Below, piece after piece: positions 1-9,510 of a stretch of 64,000 nt of DNA (positions are counted from its first letter, which is position 1; every line of letters begins with the position of its first letter). The stretch is from positions 1 to 64,000 of the forward strand of contig NZ_JARXHW010000004.1 in NCBI RefSeq assembly GCF_031127805.1. The letters run 5' to 3'. Position numbers and translations under genes: made by a program. This DNA comes from Thalassobacterium maritimum. Its GTDB lineage: Bacteria; Verrucomicrobiota; Verrucomicrobiia; Opitutales; Coraliomargaritaceae. The notes beneath the pieces are model-generated. The model ran no database searches and was not told the origin of the DNA. It saw only the letters and a list, made by a program, of their open reading frames with translations.

Positions 1-121
1 ACAATCGCAGCGGTTGGAGCTTTTTTTTACCGTGGTGCACACGCACAATATCCCGGAGGCGGTCATGGATCGCCTCCCAAACGCCTTCGTGTTTCAATTT
101 TGAGAAGTAGTGGTTAAGCTC
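1..121 (-). pseudogene. IS5-family transposase remnant (partial)
   Basis: On the minus strand one frame reads LNHYFSKLKHEGVW followed by EAIHDRLRDIVRVHHGKKKLQ, which resembles the N-terminal part of IS5-family transposases (the segment usually reading YYxFxKWxxDGxWExIxDxLRxxVR). The frame meets a stop at 122-124 on its N-terminal side and runs off the window at base 1 on the C-terminal side, so no complete gene can be seen here. It is most likely a decayed insertion-sequence fragment, or an element whose first part is in another frame. The family assignment rests on about 39 residues only. Confidence 0.6.
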
Positions 122-328
122 TCAGGCAGAAATACCAGTCTTTTACGTTCGAAAAAACTAATTCAGGATTTACCTTCATCCTGTTTTGCATTCTTCACCT
201 TTATCTCGGAATCGCCATGATTCAGCCATGCCGACCTAGACAGGAGAAAGCCGAAACAAACTTATAGATCATCTATTCTTAGAAGCAGCATTACTCACTT
301 TACGCTTGAAGTTTCGTAAACAAACCTC

Positions 329-344
329 ATTGTTACGTAACAAT
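329..344. promoter_or_regulatory. 16-bp perfect palindrome, candidate LacI-type operator
   Basis: ATTGTTACGTAACAAT is a perfect 16-bp palindrome with a central CG, the usual symmetry of LacI/GalR-family operators. It lies about 30 bp before the start of the Verru_Chthon A-like gene and close to a related imperfect element (GTTTCGTAAAC, 311-321). The same TGTT-N4-AACA form occurs at 15930-15941 and 6045-6056, and with one mismatch at 16092-16103. Binding by the LacI-type protein at 4929-5942 is inferred, not shown. Confidence 0.5.
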
Positions 345-375
345 ATAAAATTACTGATTACAATCATTTTTATGT

Positions 376-3300
376 ATGTTACGCCCCCCCGTTCCCCCTC
401 AATCAGAAAATTTAACAGCGTCAATCAATAGACATATTTCGGAAATAAATGATGCCCCAGGAATCAGAGTCAAACCTCTACGCGTAGAAGTAAAACCCCC
501 GAACATCCAAGAGTCGCCACGGCTGGCAAGCGATGGATTTGCGCTCCTCGTGTCGATCATGCTAATGTCATTCGTGCTTCTATTGACACTAAGCATTAGC
601 ACGCTGATTCAGATAGATACACGCGCAGCGAACAATTTAACCCAAACTCAAAAAGCCCGGGCCAATGCCCTGCTAGGATTGCAAATCGCATTAGGGGAAC
701 TTCAACGTCTGGCAGGTCCGGACACGCGTGTCACTGCTCGCGCCGAAATTTTAGGTGTCTCAGAATCCAGCCCCTATCGAGCTTGGACTGGCGTCTGGGA
801 TAGTCAGGACAAAACTCCCGACGAAGCTCTTGAAGACCACAGTCAGAGACAGGCGTACCAAGCCAATCATGATGGATCCAAGCTCAGCCCTATGGGCTGG
901 TTGCTTTCTGGGTACGACGGGATCGCTCGCGAAGAGCTCAATCCATTAAACCTGTCGATACCACACGACAAACAAATCATATTATACGCAGCAGAAGACA
1001 CAACCAGCCCCCCATACGCCGTTGCTGGTAAGACTCGTATCAACAGTGATTCGAATCATTCGCGCGGTGCATATGCATGGTGGGTCGGTGACGAAGGCAT
1101 CAAAGCCCGCATCAATAGCCGTGCCCCGCTGCAGGATGGCAGTATAGGAATAGAAAACATGCTGGGCCCCGCCTTTGAGCTGCCAAATCCAAAACAGAAG
1201 GAAACCCTCCTCTCAACTTGTTTAGCTTTCACCCACGGCATCCAGCACATTGGCGAGCCATGGTCTGAACTCTCTGATTCAGATCTGATAGAGCTCAACA
1301 AAGCGGCCAGTTATGGGAATATAAAAACTCTGATCGGATTCAGTTCGGAACTCGAGGAAAGTGCATTGGATGCTTACAAATATGATCTCACGCTACACTC
1401 ACATGGTCTACTCAGCGATGTTCGCAAGGGTGGTTTCAAGAGAGACCTCACAATGGCTTTCGAAGAACCCGAAGTATTTGAGAGCTTCTTCGGCGTGCTC
1501 CCAACGCCACCCGAGTTTACGAATCCACACACTCAGGTCGGAGAACTCTTCAAGGGAATGATGAAATTTCCCTTGGATGAGTTGGAGGAGCCTCCCCTCG
1601 ACTTTTACCTGACACGCGAAGTTCAGAGAATCAACAAACGAACGGACGTCGGCCCCAACTGGGGCATTTTGTATAACTATTACAACCTCTACAAACTCGA
1701 TGGCTTGGCGACAAAAGGGGAAATGAATCCCATCCTCAGCTACCCGCGCCCCGGTGGTCCTTCCGCCGTCCCTAAAGGGCTGCCCTACCAAAAATACAGC
1801 CTGGACTCCAGCCCAGACACCCAACACACCAACAGCGCCGTCACGCCCCTTCTCGACCGCTTCCAACTTCACATACGCGTCGGCACGACAGCCGAGATGG
1901 TCGACGATGTCGAGCGATACAAGATACGCTTCTACCTCCAGCCTATGCTGGCACTGTGGAATCCCTATAACGTCAAAATCAAGCGCACCTACCCCGACAT
2001 CGACCAGAATGACTTCTACCCACAATACCGCTTCTCTTTTGAAGCCGCGCCGGAACTCGTCATCTCAGGAGAGTTCGATGACGGCACAGCTTTCGAAGAA
2101 ACTGTCAATGTGGCCAATGCCTACATGAAAGGAGAGGGCAACAATACCTACACCCAAGGCGTCTGGGCGGCATTGGCTCCCCCTGACCTTGATTTCATGC
2201 CCGGCGAAATTCGTATCCTATCGGCCACCGCCGAAGCCAAAGGCAACTTCCGCGAGAATGAACTGGACTACGGATGGCAGGATTCGGAAGGCTTCTTTTT
2301 CGACTGGCCGTTTGCTCATTCCCCCAAGTCCTACCGTGATAAATATGTCGCGGACAAGCCGATCACCATCCACAGCGTCATTATTAAAGAACGCAATGAT
2401 GATTGGTTCGTAGGCGGATCGCGGGGCGACAAACTAAGCGGGGCCTATTGGAGCCTCAAACATGAAACGCCATCGGACCTGAATAAGAACAATGCAAATC
2501 TAGTCATACAAAATGCCTGCGCCATGTGGAAAGATCCGGTCTATGCATCGAAGCATCCGGAACTGGAGCTCTCACCGGGCACTCTGGAAGACGGCACCAT
2601 CCCCCCCTTTCTTCCGAGTCATACTCTCAACTCCAATTACATCGACATCGGGACATGGCTCTTCCATTTGCGCACCACCTCCGAGCCCAACAACGGTTTA
2701 CGCAACCTCGTGGATGCCAACCCACGGGCACTCTTCTCAGCTCCTCGCTGGGACGGCCCCGCCCTCCTCGCCTTGGGCGCGTATCAAGGAGGTGGCGAGG
2801 ACCAGAACGGCTACCTGCCCCCCGGGTCGGTCCCCGAACCTTCCTTCGGCGACTATTCCCGCTACACTGGATTAAACGGCCCCTCGATCAGCGATGCGAG
2901 CCTGGGCCAATCCCATATCGTGCTCTTCGATGTGCCACGTTTCCCTCTAGTCTCGCTCGGACAATTTCAACATGCCAACCTTAGCCGCTATAATTTTGAG
3001 CCGGCCCACCTTGTGGGGAATTCCTATGCCAACCCAAGAATACCTCTGGAGAGTATCGTCAAAACAAGATTCGATAACACCTATGGCCTCAATCTGTTCG
3101 ATACCGCATACATGGTCAACGACCGGATCTTCGACGAATACTTCTTTTCCACGGTTTCCCCGCAGATGACTGAGGCTGACTATCAAGCTTTAGCCAAAGG
3201 CGAAAAGTCACCCTATAATACCCGTCTCAAATTCCTACCTCCTACGGGAGCGACTGAATCTGGAATTCTGGACCTTGAGAATCCGAGCACTCTTGAAGCT

Positions 3301-4137
3301 TGGGGCGGACGCTTTATGGTCGAAGGCAGCTTCAATATTAACTCCACTTCGGTCAATGCATGGAAAGCGATATTCAGTAGCATGGATCAGGCTTTTCTTT
3401 CAATCGATGTCGACCACACCGATGCCAGCACACTCACTCTGACCGATCCAGACGGAGTCTATGTCTCTCGAACCAATCTACCCATTTTCGAAGAAGGCTA
3501 TACGGCCGATGCCGACGATGAGAACGCCTTCAAGGCCTTTTTCCAAGGCTACCGCAAGTTCTCCGACAGTGAGCTGGAGGCACTCGCCCAGGCCATGGTC
3601 GAGGAAGTGAAAAGCCGCGGCCCGTTCTTATCCATGTCGGACTTCATCAACCGACGCCTAAACAGTTCAAACCCTGAACACCCAAAGCGCGGTGCGCTAC
3701 AGGCGGCACTCGATCGCACGGTCAACCAAAGCATCCACCCGCAAATTGCTGCAGATGCGCGGAAGATTGAAGGCAGTATCTACACAGACACACTGTCCAG
3801 CCAACATTCCGACTCTCAAGCAAGCGCCCACAGCGGTTATGTCATGCAGGGAGACTTACTTCAACCCCTGGCACCGATTCTGAGCCCACGCTCAGATACC
3901 TTTATTATCCGCGCCTATGGCAGCTCGGAAACCATCACGGGGCACTCGCACCAAACCTGGTGTGAGGCTGTCGTGCAGCGATTCCCCGAAATGACCGGCA
4001 CCGGAAACGAACTATCGCAAGAGTCGATTCAGGAATTCGCCGCACAAAGCGATGCGCTTACGAATTTAGTCAATCAACAGTTCGGACGCAAATTCCGGAT
4101 CATCGCCTTCCGCTGGCTTAGTGAGGATGAATTATGA
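376..4137 (+). CDS. Verru_Chthon cassette protein A-like, pilin-like large protein
   Basis: A 1253-residue protein with a long N-terminal leader of about 53 residues, then a type IV pilin-like start: a G-F junction followed by a hydrophobic helix (GFALLVSIMLMSFVLLL, about residues 54-75) and the segment RAANN...ARANALLGLQIALGELQ. This arrangement matches Verru_Chthon cassette protein A, large Verrucomicrobia proteins thought to be exported by a type IV pilus or type II secretion-like route. The rest is hydrophilic, rich in Pro, Tyr and Asn, without a catalytic motif I recognise. The ATG at 376 is the only good start before the helix; the leader is unusually long. The next gene overlaps it by 4 bp (ATGA), so the two are translated together. 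The cassette B, C and D proteins are not beside it. Function is unknown. Confidence 0.7.
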   Translation: MLRPPVPPQSENLTASINRHISEINDAPGIRVKPLRVEVKPPNIQESPRLASDGFALLVSIMLMSFVLLLTLSISTLIQIDTRAANNLTQTQKARANALLGLQIALGELQRLAGPDTRVTARAEILGVSESSPYRAWTGVWDSQDKTPDEALEDHSQRQAYQANHDGSKLSPMGWLLSGYDGIAREELNPLNLSIPHDKQIILYAAEDTTSPPYAVAGKTRINSDSNHSRGAYAWWVGDEGIKARINSRAPLQDGSIGIENMLGPAFELPNPKQKETLLSTCLAFTHGIQHIGEPWSELSDSDLIELNKAASYGNIKTLIGFSSELEESALDAYKYDLTLHSHGLLSDVRKGGFKRDLTMAFEEPEVFESFFGVLPTPPEFTNPHTQVGELFKGMMKFPLDELEEPPLDFYLTREVQRINKRTDVGPNWGILYNYYNLYKLDGLATKGEMNPILSYPRPGGPSAVPKGLPYQKYSLDSSPDTQHTNSAVTPLLDRFQLHIRVGTTAEMVDDVERYKIRFYLQPMLALWNPYNVKIKRTYPDIDQNDFYPQYRFSFEAAPELVISGEFDDGTAFEETVNVANAYMKGEGNNTYTQGVWAALAPPDLDFMPGEIRILSATAEAKGNFRENELDYGWQDSEGFFFDWPFAHSPKSYRDKYVADKPITIHSVIIKERNDDWFVGGSRGDKLSGAYWSLKHETPSDLNKNNANLVIQNACAMWKDPVYASKHPELELSPGTLEDGTIPPFLPSHTLNSNYIDIGTWLFHLRTTSEPNNGLRNLVDANPRALFSAPRWDGPALLALGAYQGGGEDQNGYLPPGSVPEPSFGDYSRYTGLNGPSISDASLGQSHIVLFDVPRFPLVSLGQFQHANLSRYNFEPAHLVGNSYANPRIPLESIVKTRFDNTYGLNLFDTAYMVNDRIFDEYFFSTVSPQMTEADYQALAKGEKSPYNTRLKFLPPTGATESGILDLENPSTLEAWGGRFMVEGSFNINSTSVNAWKAIFSSMDQAFLSIDVDHTDASTLTLTDPDGVYVSRTNLPIFEEGYTADADDENAFKAFFQGYRKFSDSELEALAQAMVEEVKSRGPFLSMSDFINRRLNSSNPEHPKRGALQAALDRTVNQSIHPQIAADARKIEGSIYTDTLSSQHSDSQASAHSGYVMQGDLLQPLAPILSPRSDTFIIRAYGSSETITGHSHQTWCEAVVQRFPEMTGTGNELSQESIQEFAAQSDALTNLVNQQFGRKFRIIAFRWLSEDEL

Positions 4138-4871
4138 GTTTACATGCTAAAATAAACTGTAGCTATTTCGCAGTAATACTCACCTGGCTCGTGACAATCC
4201 TTGCCGCATCAGCACAAGAAGCTCCCACTTCCATCCGTCTACAATTAACGACTCTGGCATGGGAAAAACCCATAAAAGGGCTCTACTTTCAGAACGCAGG
4301 TAAAGCCGAAGAATTAAAAGCCTACAGCGGCGGTTTCAGCATGCCCTTTTCCTACGAAGGAGATGCGATCATACGTTTTTATTCGGATATCGAAATACTC
4401 GCACTCCCACTTGAAGAACGCCCGCCACCGATCGGAATCGCACAACTGGGTCCATCCTTGAAGCATGCACTCTTGATCTTTCTCCCCCATGGGGATGCAT
4501 CCTATCAAATTCTAACGCATGATTTTTCTCAACAAACTTTCCCAACCAACAGCTGCCGAATCTTCAATTTTTCGGGCATGCGAGTCGTCTTTGCTTTTGG
4601 AGACAAACCCATCACCCAAGCAATCGATCCAAATGAAATCACCGTCATTGCGCAAAACGACCTGGCCGACCACAACCAAATGGTAAAGGTACAGTTGGCT
4701 CAGGAGGGACAGGAAACACTGCGCTTGGTCTATCGGTCGACTTGGAGATTCGATGATCAAGCCCGAACCTCAGTGTTTATTCTCCCCGCCCCCAATGAGC
4801 ACGGTAGCGTGAAGATGCGAAAGTTCGTGCAGCGAGGACTCAGACCAAGGGAGGAAATGAACCCTTACTGA
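4134..4871 (+). CDS. Secreted protein of unknown function, coupled to Verru_Chthon A
   Basis: A 245-residue protein with a signal peptide (hydrophobic stretch YFAVILTWLVTILAASAQ, cleavage probably after ASA). The mature part is beta-rich with no motif I recognise; it is probably periplasmic or on the surface. Its ATG overlaps the stop of the upstream pilin-like gene (ATGA), which indicates an operon of two and suggests the products act together. It converges on the LacI-type gene, with 57 bp between the stop codons and no clear terminator. Confidence 0.6.
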   Translation: MSLHAKINCSYFAVILTWLVTILAASAQEAPTSIRLQLTTLAWEKPIKGLYFQNAGKAEELKAYSGGFSMPFSYEGDAIIRFYSDIEILALPLEERPPPIGIAQLGPSLKHALLIFLPHGDASYQILTHDFSQQTFPTNSCRIFNFSGMRVVFAFGDKPITQAIDPNEITVIAQNDLADHNQMVKVQLAQEGQETLRLVYRSTWRFDDQARTSVFILPAPNEHGSVKMRKFVQRGLRPREEMNPY

Positions 4872-4928
4872 CACATGCTCACCAATGTGCGGAGCGCCCC
4901 CTCTAGGATCTTCCTATACGAGCAGTGC

Positions 4929-5942
4929 TCAATCACTCCTCGGCAAGGCACAGGATTTCCGGACGATCAATTCACCGCGAAAAATGCGATGCGGCAGCTC
5001 AGTTATTTTATTCTTCAATTTTTCATCCACCCAGCGCGCCGCCGATGCCCCCATCTCCAGCAATGGCTGACGCATCGTAGTTAAAGAAGGGTTATAGTAG
5101 CGGCTGGATAAATAATCGTCATAACCAACCACAGAGATATCCTCAGGCACACGCAGCCCCTGCTCAATACAAGCACTAACCGCACCGTATGCCATCGAAT
5201 CATTGTTGGCAAGGATTGCCGTAATTTCCGGATGACGCTCCAGCAATATAAGCGCTTGATCGTAACCGGCCTGCTCCGTCACATCGGTAGGATGATGTTC
5301 AACCAACCAGCCATCGTCGACATCCACTCCGGATTTTTCCATGGCTTTCAGAAATCCTTCCAGTCGATCACTGTTGTTTCCTTTTTCCAAGTTACCACAG
5401 AGATAGGCAATTTTCCGATGCCCTAAGCGCAGCAGGTATTCAGTCAGATCCCACGCGCCTTGAAAATTGTTACAGTCAATATAACCGATACCATCGATAT
5501 CCAATCGGTGCGCAACCAGCACTGAGGGAATCCGTGCCGCAATCAAATCCCGGCCTTCTTTTTCACTGATCGGAGCGATCAACACCGCACCGTTGCAACG
5601 CTTCTTACGAAGTAGCTCAACCAATTCGCCACTCGAATCCCGCTCATCTTCCGGAGAAAAATAAAGCAGCGTCGCTTCAAAGCCACATTCCCAAGCGTAA
5701 CGGGAGATTCCGGTAAAAACCAATGAATAAAAACTATCAAAAGATGGAGCGCCGGCTTCCACCACAATGGCAATGCGCGTGCCACGACGCTGAGAGTAGC
5801 TGCGTGGTTTATAACCAGAACGCTCAATCACTTTCAGCGCTTTCTGGCGTGCTTCTTCGCTGACCCCGCTTTCATTATTCAAAACCCGTGAAACTGTGGC
5901 CACTGATAAACCGGATTCTTTGGCGATAGATCGTATATTCAT
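4929..5942 (-). CDS. LacI-family transcriptional regulator
   Basis: A 337-residue regulator. The start is set at MNIRSIAKESGL, because the N-terminal helix-turn-helix (SGLSVATVSRVLNN, residues 8-21) normally begins within a few residues of the start; the open frame extends 16 codons further upstream. After the hinge helix (ALKVIERSGYKPR) comes a type I periplasmic-binding-like sugar-sensing domain (about 60-335) with the familiar ILANNDSMAYGAVSA and ISVVGYDD segments. It lies beside a glycosidase and symporter operon on the same strand, so it probably controls carbohydrate use and responds to a sugar. A related palindrome at 6044-6057 in its own upstream region suggests autoregulation. Confidence 0.9.
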   Translation of the reverse strand: MNIRSIAKESGLSVATVSRVLNNESGVSEEARQKALKVIERSGYKPRSYSQRRGTRIAIVVEAGAPSFDSFYSLVFTGISRYAWECGFEATLLYFSPEDERDSSGELVELLRKKRCNGAVLIAPISEKEGRDLIAARIPSVLVAHRLDIDGIGYIDCNNFQGAWDLTEYLLRLGHRKIAYLCGNLEKGNNSDRLEGFLKAMEKSGVDVDDGWLVEHHPTDVTEQAGYDQALILLERHPEITAILANNDSMAYGAVSACIEQGLRVPEDISVVGYDDYLSSRYYNPSLTTMRQPLLEMGASAARWVDEKLKNKITELPHRIFRGELIVRKSCALPRSD

Positions 5943-6043
5943 GACATTACTTGGATGGATGCTTTGTTCGCGCGCACGAGAGCCAGACAAAAATACTTGG
6001 TTCCGACGAAATGACGCGCATTGTTTTCGTAACTTTCCATATA

Positions 6044-6057
6044 ATGTTTAATAACAT
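6044..6057. promoter_or_regulatory. Inverted repeat upstream of the LacI-type gene
   Basis: ATGTTTAATAACAT has 5-bp arms (ATGTT/AACAT) around TAAT, giving the same TGTT-N4-AACA half-site spacing as the palindromes at 329-344 and 15927-15944 but without the central CG. It is about 100 bp before the regulator's start, so it could be an autoregulatory operator. A chance match is possible in this AT-rich stretch. Confidence 0.3.
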
Positions 6058-6122
6058 CAATGATAAAGATGAATCCACCCTCTACAAGCTGATACAGAGG
6101 CCCTCCAGTGCCTGACTGAGGT

Positions 6123-9100
6123 TTAGTTCGTCGTGACCATAGTAAGCGGTGCCGTGGAATAGATAAAGACCGGTGCGCCGGAAATCGCCACAGCGGCAGT
6201 TCCCCCGCTCACGCTGGCCTCCGTATAACTCCCATCCACCCCTACGATCTTGAGGCTGGCATCCGCCGTCAAGAGCGTCGCCACTCGATTGGCTTCATCG
6301 GCGGCCCAGACGGCGGTAATGTATTGCCCGGCGGCCTGATCCAGGAACTGGTAACCATAGTTGGGGTGGCTGACACCCGCCAGCACACCATCATACTCCG
6401 CCTCGGCCAGCACCTTGGCCATGAGATAGTAGCCGTAATACGCGGGCTTGGGACTCCCATACCAATCGATGATTCCGAAGTTGTGCTCGATGCTTCCGGG
6501 GTTCGTGCCGTTGTCCTGAAAGTTGTGCCACCAGATGGCTTTTATATCCTTCGCCGCAGCGATGATGTAGGCACGAACGAGGTAGTTGCGCTGGGTCAAC
6601 TCGTCCACCTTTTTCAAATAGGCGCCACCGGTATAGGTGCTCCAGCCCAGCTCGGTGAACACGATCGGCTTGTTGCCATCGCCATGACTGCTCATGAGCG
6701 CGCGCAAGGTATCGATCTTATCAAGCAGGGCTTCGGGCACCCCGGCGGTCAGCCCTGCGGGATAAGGATCGGCATATTTACAATAGGCATGCACATCCAT
6801 GACATCGAAATAGGTCTTCACCTGGGCGCCATTCTGTCCGTCGGAATTGTAGAAATCTTCCAACCAGGTCAGTCCTGCGGTGTTGGTGTCACCCAATGCA
6901 GGCTCAAACAAGACGTTTCGACTGTCAGCCGCCTTCAGCGCCGCATGGTTGGAACTGATATTGGCCGCCACTGCGTGGACATCGCGGTTCGCCAGGTCCG
7001 GCTCATTATACGTGGAGAAGGACCACACGCCCCAGCTGTTATCAAAGCTCAGCTTACTCGGGTCGTTGTAAAACAGGTGGAAAGCGATGCCCCGGCGGCT
7101 GTATTGATCCATCACCACCCCATCGTGATTGAACCAGCGATTCTTCTGTATATGGCCCAGCTCTTTCAAGAGGTCCGCCTTCATCAGCATATTGCCCCAC
7201 TCGTCCGGATGTTGCGTATACTGGCCTGCACCGTATGCGGGGTCATTGATATTGAACAGATGCTTGATCTTGCCGGTGGTATCGATCACCCCCGGTGTGG
7301 TCAGCACCAGCGGCGTGACATCCTCGCGCTCGACTCCGGCACTCGTCAGGGGTGTCACGGCAATGTAATAAGTGGTCTCCGGCTCCAAGGCGAAGTAGCT
7401 CGCCACTTTGCCGATCTGTGCCTTTGAACCAGGGCTTATGGTTTTAACGGGCGTCAACCCGGATACGGTGCTGAAGTCCTGCGTCTCGATGTAGATCTTG
7501 TATTGGTTCACGTCGTTGACGACATGGTTATAGTTCGACCAGTCCAAATAGAGCTTGCTGTAGTTTTTCAGCCTGGCATCGGCAGGCACTACCTCCGCCT
7601 GTGAATTCACTGGCAAGCCAATGTCATAGGGACGCGTGCCCCAAATCGCGATTTCGCCGACCGTCAGCTGCTGCGAGTCATTGGCATTGTGCATGATGAT
7701 TTTAACGTAGCGTGCATTCTGTCCACTGAGTCCACCGGTCCAGGCATTGACCATCCCATTGGAGCTGCGTGGGTGGGTATTCACAGTAAACCCGAGCGAG
7801 GTATAGTCACTGCCATTGTTACTGATGAGCACTTCATAGCCGTCCATGTAGCTATTCGCGTCGGCCAATGTCCACAGGTCGATCTCCCCGAGCTCATAGA
7901 CGTCTTTCAAATCAAACTGAACTCCGGCATAGTCCCCCTCGGTGCCAATGGAGCTGGTGCAGACCATTGAGACATCGGTCTGTGTATCGGAGCCGTCGGT
8001 CAAGTCCGGCAGGCCGCCCACTCCATCATTCGCGTCATCTTCGTCACTGCCGATCAAGTGACCATCGGTCACAAAAGGTTCCTTGGTCGTCCATTGATAA
8101 GTCGCACCCGTGGCGATCTGCAGCATCGATGTATTATACGTGCCGGACGAGCGCAGATGATTATCGCTCAAAAGGAAGACCGGGCCGGCTGCATCCGGTG
8201 CGCGCCCGATGATAACAATCTCGCCAATGGACGCGGTGTAGGACCAATTATCGAGATAGTCCAAGGACCGCTCCTCGATCACCACTTTGACATAGCGCCC
8301 CGTCATGGGAGAGCCGGGAGTCTGTGAAACTTGAATCATGGTATCACCACTCGGATACGGAACGATTGATGACTTCACAGTGGAATAAGATACCCCGTTG
8401 GAGCTGATATATGAGGTCACTTTCTTAATTTGAGTGCCTGCCCCGCAAAAGACCCAGGTATCCACGGTATCGACTTCACACTCGGCTCCGAGATCATACA
8501 CAATGGAGATCTGCGTGACGCCGGAAGTATTGCCCAAATAAAGCATGTCTGCGGCATCGGCACTGCTGACCTTGCCGGATTTGAGCTTCACTGCGGAAGG
8601 GTCCTCACTCAGCTCATCCCCTCCGGTATAAACCGCGTCTTCATAACTGTAGCTCACCCCGCTACGTGGATTCCCATAATAGGCCAGACTGCCATAGTGC
8701 TGAAAATCCTCCTGGGACGTAAATGTATTGCCGCTCAGGATACCCGTCGGCCCTAGTGGCGGATCTTCCGGCTCGGGCTCGACTTCAACTGGCGTTCCCA
8801 GGACAACCACTTCCCCCAGCGAGACTCGAAAGGACCAGTCACCGGTATAATCCAAAGTTTGTTCCTCCACCAAAACCTTCACATAGCGCCCCAGTTTTGG
8901 AGTGCTGTTGGTCTTGCGGATCTGCAGGACTGTATCCCCGGCAGGATAGCCGGGATACACCGTCCCCATCCCGGAATAATTCACCCCGTCCTCACTCACG
9001 GAGTAAGTCACTTTCTTGATTTGTGTATCTTCACCACAGAGCGCCCAGACATCCACGGTATCCACTTCACAAATACTACCGAGATCATAGGTCAGGCTGA

Positions 9101-9455
9101 CCACCGTCACCCCGGAGGTATTCCCCAGATAGACCATGTCATTCGCATCGGTGGACCCGATATTCCCCGCAAGCAGTTTGCTATTCGAACTATCCTCGGT
9201 CAGCTCATCACCACCTGTATAGACCGGATCCTGATAGCTGTAACTGACTCCAGCCCTCGGGTTCGCATAATGCCCGTATCCACCATACTCCTGAGAATCT
9301 TCGGTCGAAGTGAATTGATTGCCACTTAGAATGGACAGGCCTTGCGCGCCGAGAGGCCAGCAGGAAGCACAAAGCATCAATAAGCCGAATGTAGCCCGTC
9401 GGCGGAGCCGACGGATACGTGTGAGGGGGGCACCTAGCAGGTTTCGATCATTCAT
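6123..9455 (-). CDS. Secreted multidomain glycoside hydrolase (clan GH-A-like) with discoidin-like repeats
   Basis: An 1110-residue exported enzyme. The start at MNDRNLLGAPLTRIRR gives an arginine-rich signal peptide ending near WPLGAQG (residue 38); an earlier ATG at 9599 would overlap the upstream gene by over 100 bp and is less likely. Three discoidin-like carbohydrate-binding modules follow (about 40-220, 238-418, 425-606); the first two are close copies (ILSGNxFTSxED...NPRxGVSYSY). Then come a fibronectin III-like domain (612-722) and a TIM-barrel-like hydrolase domain (from about 728). YNEPD (Glu about 818) fits the acid/base and FTELGW (Glu about 935) the nucleophile of clan GH-A enzymes. 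The family and substrate cannot be named. It is the last gene of the minus-strand operon and has a paralogue at 17774. Confidence 0.75.
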   Translation of the reverse strand: MNDRNLLGAPLTRIRRLRRRATFGLLMLCASCWPLGAQGLSILSGNQFTSTEDSQEYGGYGHYANPRAGVSYSYQDPVYTGGDELTEDSSNSKLLAGNIGSTDANDMVYLGNTSGVTVVSLTYDLGSICEVDTVDVWALCGEDTQIKKVTYSVSEDGVNYSGMGTVYPGYPAGDTVLQIRKTNSTPKLGRYVKVLVEEQTLDYTGDWSFRVSLGEVVVLGTPVEVEPEPEDPPLGPTGILSGNTFTSQEDFQHYGSLAYYGNPRSGVSYSYEDAVYTGGDELSEDPSAVKLKSGKVSSADAADMLYLGNTSGVTQISIVYDLGAECEVDTVDTWVFCGAGTQIKKVTSYISSNGVSYSTVKSSIVPYPSGDTMIQVSQTPGSPMTGRYVKVVIEERSLDYLDNWSYTASIGEIVIIGRAPDAAGPVFLLSDNHLRSSGTYNTSMLQIATGATYQWTTKEPFVTDGHLIGSDEDDANDGVGGLPDLTDGSDTQTDVSMVCTSSIGTEGDYAGVQFDLKDVYELGEIDLWTLADANSYMDGYEVLISNNGSDYTSLGFTVNTHPRSSNGMVNAWTGGLSGQNARYVKIIMHNANDSQQLTVGEIAIWGTRPYDIGLPVNSQAEVVPADARLKNYSKLYLDWSNYNHVVNDVNQYKIYIETQDFSTVSGLTPVKTISPGSKAQIGKVASYFALEPETTYYIAVTPLTSAGVEREDVTPLVLTTPGVIDTTGKIKHLFNINDPAYGAGQYTQHPDEWGNMLMKADLLKELGHIQKNRWFNHDGVVMDQYSRRGIAFHLFYNDPSKLSFDNSWGVWSFSTYNEPDLANRDVHAVAANISSNHAALKAADSRNVLFEPALGDTNTAGLTWLEDFYNSDGQNGAQVKTYFDVMDVHAYCKYADPYPAGLTAGVPEALLDKIDTLRALMSSHGDGNKPIVFTELGWSTYTGGAYLKKVDELTQRNYLVRAYIIAAAKDIKAIWWHNFQDNGTNPGSIEHNFGIIDWYGSPKPAYYGYYLMAKVLAEAEYDGVLAGVSHPNYGYQFLDQAAGQYITAVWAADEANRVATLLTADASLKIVGVDGSYTEASVSGGTAAVAISGAPVFIYSTAPLTMVTTN

Positions 9456-9485
9456 AGTTGGGGGTAGTTTGGGGTTCGACTGTCT

Positions 9486-9510
9486 CACTGTTACACTTAG
9501 AGTAACAGTG
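9486..9510. repeat. 9-bp inverted repeat over the end of the GH3 fusion gene
   Basis: CACTGTTAC and GTAACAGTG are perfect 9-bp arms separated by 7 nt. The repeat spans the stop codon of the GH3 fusion gene (9497-9499), about 30 bp before the start of the secreted hydrolase gene. It can form a hairpin in the transcript, but no T-run follows on the minus strand, so it is a poor intrinsic terminator. It may be an intercistronic stability hairpin, or an operator, since its half-site TGTTAC/GTAACA matches that at 329-344. Confidence 0.5.

Noticed and set aside
6021..6034. TTGTTTTCGTAACT as a further operator copy before the LacI-type gene
   Set aside because: The half-sites are offset by one base and the symmetry is poor; the repeat at 6044-6057 fits better.
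6324..7427. Long open frame (367 codons) on the plus strand opposite the secreted hydrolase
   Set aside because: It is antisense to a well-supported gene, has a His/Ile/Gly-rich composition expected from a reversed GC-skewed frame, and shows no motif.
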